Shown in pieces: positions 58,070-64,000 of a stretch of DNA of 64,000 nucleotides. Source of the DNA: Bryum argenteum (Eukaryota > Streptophyta > Bryopsida > Bryales > Bryaceae); NCBI GenBank assembly GCA_037043015.1, contig CM073321.1:42180420-42244419 (forward strand), in the 5' to 3' direction. The notes under the pieces are model-generated. The model made no database searches, was not told the origin of the DNA, and worked only from the letters and a program-made list of their open reading frames with translations. The position numbers and the translations under genes were made by a program. Position 1 is the stretch's first letter; each line of letters starts with the position of its first letter.

Positions 58070-58620
58070 GTATAAGCCCTAAACAATACCACAATGGTAC
58101 TACAATTCTAACAATACTACTGATCAACCCCACCTTCTAACCCTATTCCTCCAATACTCCAGAGTGGAAAACTTAGAATCACGCTCCAACACATTTACAC
58201 ACAAATCCAAACATACTTCATTGAAAACTCATGATAGTACAGATAACTTCTGCCCGTGGCAGTCCACTCCTTGGTCCTTCCAGATATATCTCTAAAGCAG
58301 TAGTTATCTCCTCTATTCAACACACTCACACACTCACAAACATACTCACACACACACCCTAGCTCCAGCTCCAACTTCCTGAAAGAGAGAGAGAGAAAGA
58401 AAGCCCTCGCTCCCCAAATCCCTTCCGAACCCTAGCCGCCACACGGGTCTCCAAACGCTAACTGATTTCATCCTTCTACATGATTTCATCCATCCATCAG
58501 ATTTCATCCAAAATCTGACTTAGGGTATCCCAGAAAGTCCAGACTACTGGTCCAGTAACCAGAGGATTACTGGCTAGGGAATTACCCGGTTAACAAGGGG
58601 ATCTGATACGTGAATTGTTT
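58070..58620. other. Non-coding stretch with CA- and GA-rich tracts
   Basis: Contains ACTCACACAC-type repeats (58320-58365) and GAGAGAGA (58385-58402). No gene seen. Confidence 0.5.
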
Positions 58621-58624
58621 TCTT

Positions 58625-59801
58625 TTTTGCTTTCAAGAGTGAATCCTCATTCGATGGTCTAACGTGCGGCAGCGCAGCTATAGGATGGCTTCGACCTGAA
58701 ATGCCTTCGGACCGAGACGGGGAGGACTGGCTTGTAGGAGATCCGATCTTTGAATGATTCTTTTTTCTTCCCAGAGAGAATCCTCATTCGATGGTCTAAC
58801 CTGCGGCACCGCAGCTGAAGAATGGCTTCGGTCAAAGATGCCTTTGAGCTGAGTAGGAGAGGACAAGCTTGGAGGAGATCCGATATGTGAATTCTTCTTT
58901 TTTTGCTTCCTGGCATGAATCCTCATTCGATGGTCTAACTTGCTGCACCGCAGTTTAATGATGGCTTTAGTCAAATATGCCTTCGGACTGAGTAGGGAGG
59001 ACAAGTTGGCAAAGGATCCGATCTGTGAATTGTTCTTATTTGCTTCTCGGAGTGAATCCCCATTCGAAGGTCTAACGTGCGGCACCAGAGCTTAAAGTTG
59101 GCTACGGCCTGAGATGCGTTCAAACCGAGTATAAGAGGACATGTTTGTAGGCGATCCGATCTTTGAATTGTTTTTTTTTAAATCTTCATTTGCTGGTCCA
59201 ACCAGCGGCATCCAAGCTCAAGGATGGCATTGGCCTGAGATGCCTCTGGACCGAGTATGGGAGGACAGGCTTGCAGGGGATCCGATCTTTGAATTGGTTC
59301 TTTTTCTCCCTGGAGTGAATCTTCATTCGATGGTCTAATGTGCGGCATCGCAGCTCAACGATGGCATGGGCCTAAGATGCCTTTGGACGGAGTAGGGGAA
59401 GACACGCTTGCTGGGGATCCAACCTTTGAATTGTTTTTTTTTCCTTTCCAGATTGAATCCTTATTCGATGGTCTATCCATCGGCACCGCAGCTCAATAAT
59501 GAGATAAGTCTAATATGCCTTCAGATTAAGTAGGGAAGGACAGGCTTACATGGGATGCGATCTTTGAATTGTTTTTTATTGCTTCCTAGAGTGAATCCTC
59601 ATTTGATGGTCTAACCCGCAGCACTAGAGCTCAAGGATGGCTTCAGCTTGAGATGCCTTCGGACCGAGTAGGGGAGGACAGGCTTGCAAGGGATCCGATC
59701 TTTGATTTGTGTTTTTTTCTTCCCAGAGTGAATCCTCATTCGCTAGTCCATCCATTGGCAGCGCAGCTGTAGGATGAGTTGGACTTGAGATGCCTTTGGA
59801 G
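58625..59801. repeat. 138-bp satellite, about nine monomers
   Basis: The block GAATCCTCATTCGATGGTCT recurs at about 58641, 58780, 58917, 59054, 59180, 59317, 59456, 59592 and 59731. Each is followed by GCGGCA..GCAGCT, a GAGATGCCTTCGGACCGAG-like segment and GGATCCGATCTTTGAATTG. Monomers are 126-139 bp and moderately diverged. The last one stops where the hAT end begins. Confidence 0.92.
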
Positions 59802-59899
59802 CAGGGATGTCACAACGGACGTCTGTTGGACGTCCGCCAGGGGTCCAGGGACCGTCCGTGACTTAGAGATTTTGATCTTTTTACTAAAGGTAAATCACC

Positions 59900-60120
59900 A
59901 TCGGCGTGTATTAATTGGTTGACCCAGCCTGTCGACCAGTTCTCCGGCTCGCCGTCGGCTCCAACGACCGGTCGTCGCACGGGCGACCGGCCTTCGGTCA
60001 GGCCGTCGCCCCGGACGACCGGCCTACCGTCTCGCCGTCGGCCCAGGAGACTGGCCGTTGGCGACTGACCGTCGGCCTCGGCGACCGGCCCTCACCTCAA
60101 GCAACCACATGTGGCCGGAT
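59900..60120. repeat. CCGTCGGCCC/CGACCGGCC-rich segment in the hAT 5' region
   Basis: GC-rich, imperfect short repeats of CGACCGGCC and CGTCGGCC, probably subterminal motifs of the hAT element. Confidence 0.55.
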
Positions 60121-60390
60121 GGCCCGCTTCAGCATCCAACAGTTATTTTTAAATTGCAACGGTCATATTCAGAGTTGGATGGTATATAAGAGGAGAGATA
60201 TAGAGTCTCATTTCACTTCCGAATTTTGAACACTTTCCAATGGCTTTGAGCTGCATAATTCATTTTATGTGTACATTGCTTGGTAGGTATTGAGTTCGGA
60301 AGTGAGGATTTCCGTAAGGAACTCTTGCCATTTTTTTTCACGTCCCAGTCCCACCACTGTTTATGACTTTGAGGCATCCTATTTATCAAA

Positions 60391-63297
60391 ATGGGCCCTG
60401 CTCCACATGAGCCCTGGTTTAGAGACATCGAGAAGAAAGGCAAAGCGTCCGGGTCCTTCATACAGTGCTCCCAATGTTACGTAATAGTTTCCAAGAAGAA
60501 GAGTCGGAATCTGAGTCATTATGGGTACAAGAAGATTCTTGGACATCAGGATTCGAGTTCTGCCCTTTGCCCAAAGCTGCCTAGGGAAATTAGGCAGTTA
60601 TTTTTAAGATGTGGCGGGGAGTTCCCTCCATATAACGGAGAATCGGACGGATTTCTTGGTGAATGTTCTCTCACTCCATCCGTGGACGTTCCGGGTGCCT
60701 CAAAACATGACAATCCAGAAACCCCCTAGGAGTGACTCTTGTGTAGGGTCCTCGCTAGGCACCCCCATGAATTTAGCAAATCCTTTGGTTGAGACAACCT
60801 CTGCTTCTTCCGTCCTCACGAGGAGAATTAAGGATACTCGCCCGATGATTGGATCTATGAAGCAAACCAAGCAATCTTCAAATGAAGCTACTTTTGCAGA
60901 AGCGGATAGGCGGGAGTTGGATAAACCTTTGGGCGTAATTTTTCTATGAAGCAAATATACCATTTTCTATAGCCCGGAATGATGCGTTCAAAGCTGCTGT
61001 GATGAAGACTGCTGGATTTCAAAAATCCTATGCTCCACCATCTTACCATGACATTCGGACAAGGTTGTTAGGAGAAGTAAAGACGGAGTTACAAAAGAAA
61101 CTAGATAGTAGACTCTCGGAGAGCCTTCGGAAGTTTGGAGGAACTTTGACCATGGATGGATGGTCATCTGTGACCAGTCGCCCTTTGGTGAATGCGATGC
61201 TCGTGACTCAAGCTGGAGAGCTTTTTCTTGGAGCTGTGGATACTACTGGCATAGAAAAAACAGCGGTGTACATGTCAACTCTCATGTTGAAGTACATAAA
61301 AAAAGTTGGACTAGAGAACATTGTCCAAGTATGCACAGACAATGCTTCTGTAATGCTCAATGCCTCAAAAATAGTCCTTGAAGAATATCGGCACATTTTT
61401 ATGCAGAGGTGTGCGACACATGCAATGGACTTGTTGTTCGAGGATTGGGGAAAGGCTGGATGGATGGTGAATACTTTGGTCATGGCTAAGAGAATGGTCA
61501 AGTTTATCAAGAGGCGTCAAATGCCCCTAGCTGTGTTTCGTAAACACAAGGCAAAATTCAGCCTACTGATGCCTGGGAAAACAAGATTTGCTAGTCAATT
61601 CATAATGATAGATCGCTTGTTGGAGGTGAAGACATCATTGGAGCAAGTTGTTGTCGATCCTATGTTCACAGCCTATGCCTCGAAGAAGACGGTATCAGCT
61701 AAAGATAAGCTTATATTCTCCCGTGAGATCAAAAAAGTGGTGTTGAGCAATGAGTTTTGGAAGCAATGCAAAAGATTACGAGATATGGTGGCCCCCGTAG
61801 TCTACGCTCTGAGAGAATTCGACGGCAAGGCTCCTTGTACGGGCAAGGCTTGGCATATCATACGTAATCTTGAGAGACATGTCCATACTTTGCATACACC
61901 GCTAATCTCTTTTGAAGCATTCAAGGTGGCCACCGCAAAAGAGGGGTTTTACCATCGGAAACGGCTCATGACAACTGATTTACATGGCGCGGCTGCACTT
62001 CTAAATCCTCATTTACTACATGACGAAGAGATAGCTGGCAATCCCGATCTTACAATAGCTTCCAAGCGTGTTTTACGAAAACTATGTCCTCCGGAGGATT
62101 ATGCAAACGTGGTGAGTAAATTTCTTGCGTTTCGAGTAAGGGGTCCACCATTCCATGACATGCTGGAGCCTAAGACTCAAAAAGTAGCTCCACATGCATG
62201 GTGGGAGTTTGAGGGTGCATGTGCTAAGCTCATCTCTCCAATTGCAATGCGAATACTAGCACAGACCGTGTCCTCGTCGGCTTGCGAACGCAATTGGAGT
62301 AGCTACTCTTATGTTCACAACAAGAAACGGAGTCGGTTACTACCGGGGAGAGCGATGACTTGGTCTACATATATTCCAACTCGAAATTGCTTGCTAATGA
62401 TAAGTTGAGTGACGATGGGCGGTGGTATAGAGAGAACTTGGATTTAGAGGAAGACCAAGTACATGAAATCGATGAGGACGCTGTCGAGAATGAATCAGAG
62501 TCTGATGACAATGATATTTTTGAATTTGGTGATGAAGACGATGATATGACTTTCTTCCCCGCTTCAAATGATGAAGATGCTCTAAATGTTCACGATGCTA
62601 AGGGTGATTTTATCGCTGATGGTGTTTCGGCGGATGATCTAGAGGATGAGCAGCCGTTAACACAATTAATGACACAAGGCGGCATGGACAAATCGAATAA
62701 CATCCTACTTGTTCTCGCTAGTGGTTTACGGTTGGAAAAGGAGGCGATAGATGTGGAGACCACGGCGTGCAATACTAGTGCCGGCTCTATGAGCTCTGAT
62801 CCGGTCGCCGAGAATATCGCATCATGTAGTAAGAATGAACTATCTTTATCATGTGCTACTCCCCGCGCTTTATTTCAACCCTCTATTTTAAGGGTTACTA
62901 CAACTATGGAGAAATCCTCTATGGGTTTGGTATCCCTTTCAAGAGCCAAATATGGCAGCATCTCTAGTGACTCTGATGTACTTTCGAGCAGGTATTCAAA
63001 GAATGCCAATGTTCCTCGTAGTGCCACAGGGTTACAGCACATGCTTGGCACTTCCAAGTCACATAACCGAAAATCTGCAACGGTTCCAATTGTTCCGCCA
63101 AAAAAACCAAAGATCCCTGTTAATCTTCCCGAATTTGACACTTGGCATAAATATGGGAATATACAATGTCCAAAGAATAAACCCAAGATCAAAGAAGAGG
63201 TTCCACGCGATTATGAATATGATCCTACGGGGTCTAATGGAGCTGAAGTGAAGGGAGATAGCAATTATGAGCAGTCCTCTGGTCCTGATGAGTAGTT
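60391..63297 (+). pseudogene. hAT transposase (DUF659 type) with acidic C-terminal tail
   Basis: An N-terminal zinc-finger-like part (CSQC...H, about 60460-60530) resembles a degenerate BED finger. The catalytic core from about 60960 has TMDGWSSVTSRPL (first Asp), CTDNASVMLNA (second Asp) and CATHAMDLLFEDWGK. The hAT dimerisation block is SSSACERNWSSYSYVHNKKR (about 62270-62330). After it the frame slips by one near 62352 and continues as DLVYIYSNSKLL into about 300 residues rich in Asp/Glu, with basic patches, ending at 63295. Other frame changes lie near 60720 and 60945. Three frameshifts make the copy inactive unless hidden introns restore it. Core function: cut-and-paste transposase. Confidence 0.85.
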
Positions 63298-63718
63298 GAA
63301 TTTTGCATCTTTATGTAGTATAGGTTTCATAGAACTTATCCTTATTATAGATATTGTAGCTATAGTTTATTGTAGTACTTTATTGTTATACACCAAATGC
63401 ATTTGGAGATTCTATTGTCTACATAACTATATTTAGTGTGTTGAGAAATTACATATATCTCTACATACTTGTCGCACGATGGTCTTCACTCTCAAGCATA
63501 GAGAAGAAATGCACATCAGATCAATAATCTTGCAACTCTTTACTTCAAATACAATGCCCCATGAGTCAATGGAAGCATTTTCATCATTTTTAAAACAACA
63601 TCCGTACAACCTTAGGAAAGCATATTTTTATACGTTCAAACTAAAGGTTTACCTGTCATGGGCCAAGGCCTCGTTGATAAGCTCGGATGTTCACTCGCTA
63701 TTAATTTTATAAATAGAA
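63298..63718. other. 3' flank of the hAT gene, no gene assigned
   Basis: AT-rich. A 77-codon open frame at 63479-63712 has no recognisable features and is not annotated. Confidence 0.4.
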
Positions 63719-63808
63719 CTTCGGCAGTAGAGCTAAAGTATAGCCTTGGCAGTAGAGCTAAAGTATAGCCTCGGCAGTAGAGCTAAAGTATAGCCTCGGC
63801 AGTTGAGC
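63719..63808. repeat. 27-bp tandem repeat, three to four units
   Basis: CGGCAGTAGAGCTAAAGTAT followed by AGCCT, repeated with one or two changes per unit. Confidence 0.85.
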
Positions 63809-64000
63809 CAAGAGATTAGTATGTAAGGGACTCTTATTCATTGTAAACCTAAGTCTTGGATCAATATATTTCTTTTGTAGTTTTTGCTTGTTTTGACAGC
63901 TAAACTCTTACATAATCCAAGACTTATCTTGATTTTCTGAAGGGCTTCATCCTCCCTTGTTTTTTCAAACGACAAAAGTAGGACATTGATTAGATTGAGG

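Larger units (their letters stand above)
59802..64000 (+). mobile_element. hAT-superfamily transposon (right end not seen)
   Basis: CAGGGATGTCACAACGG at 59802 matches the CAGGG-type start of hAT terminal repeats and cuts satellite monomer nine at mid-unit. The transposase gene follows on the plus strand. No matching right end was found before 64000, so the element probably runs past the window. Confidence 0.6.

Noticed and set aside
63479..63712. 77-codon open frame after the hAT gene
   Set aside because: No domain, AT-rich context and no homolog in the window.

Overview
This is transposon-dense nuclear DNA of a plant-type (streptophyte) genome. The support is: Ty3/gypsy and Ty1/copia pol fragments with plant-style signatures (TGGCGCC primer-binding site, 5-bp target duplications), a hAT/DUF659 transposase, GT-AG introns, and CCCTAAA telomere-type units near 5120. 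The protein families lean towards a non-seed plant or charophyte alga, but I cannot name the species. I see no ordinary host gene, no tRNA or rRNA and no CRISPR. Nearly every gene belongs to a mobile element and most are broken by stops or frameshifts.

The main discovery is a 22,158-bp DNA element at 30025-52182 (here G2). It is bounded by perfect 28-bp terminal inverted repeats and a 4-bp target duplication (TCCT). It sits inside a minus-strand Ty3/gypsy element, and removing it plus one TCCT joins the two gypsy halves in frame. G2 has two outward-facing gene blocks. On the left (minus) is a DUF7869-like, probable RNase-H-fold transposase. On the right (plus) is gene A, which starts with a histone-H3-tail look-alike (MPRTKQTAR), carries a ParB/sulfiredoxin-like motif, then an RG-rich and a charged coiled region. 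It is followed by gene B, an FCP1/NIF-type HAD phosphatase-like protein with a changed catalytic motif, and a small acidic gene C. Between the blocks lies about 8 kb of AT-rich DNA containing a young, internally deleted copia element. Periodic arrays of a perfect palindrome (arms TTTAGCTCGA/TCGAGCTAAA) lie in the leader of each block. Single copies sit in introns, and in coding sequence the palindrome reads LARVELN.

Relatives of G2: element Y (left part of the window to about 9697) has a plus-strand DUF7869-like gene, its own palindrome array with an exact 46-bp period, and an AT-rich core. Element X (about 18900-23358) keeps the 3' part of gene A plus genes B and C, and ends in the same terminal repeat (27/28).

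Layout: 1-9697 element Y; 9700-12540 21-bp minisatellite with a 970-bp LTR-like insertion (11238-12207); 12541-18760 5'-truncated gypsy-1 with a long post-pol ORF and an LTR (17995-18757) followed directly by a PBS; 18900-23358 element X; 23440-25915 minisatellite, Ala/Glu-rich ORF and low complexity; 25938-56684 gypsy-2 (minus), split by G2 and by a solo-LTR-like insertion (52811-54436); 57000-59801 repeats including a 138-bp satellite; 59802-end a hAT element inserted into that satellite.
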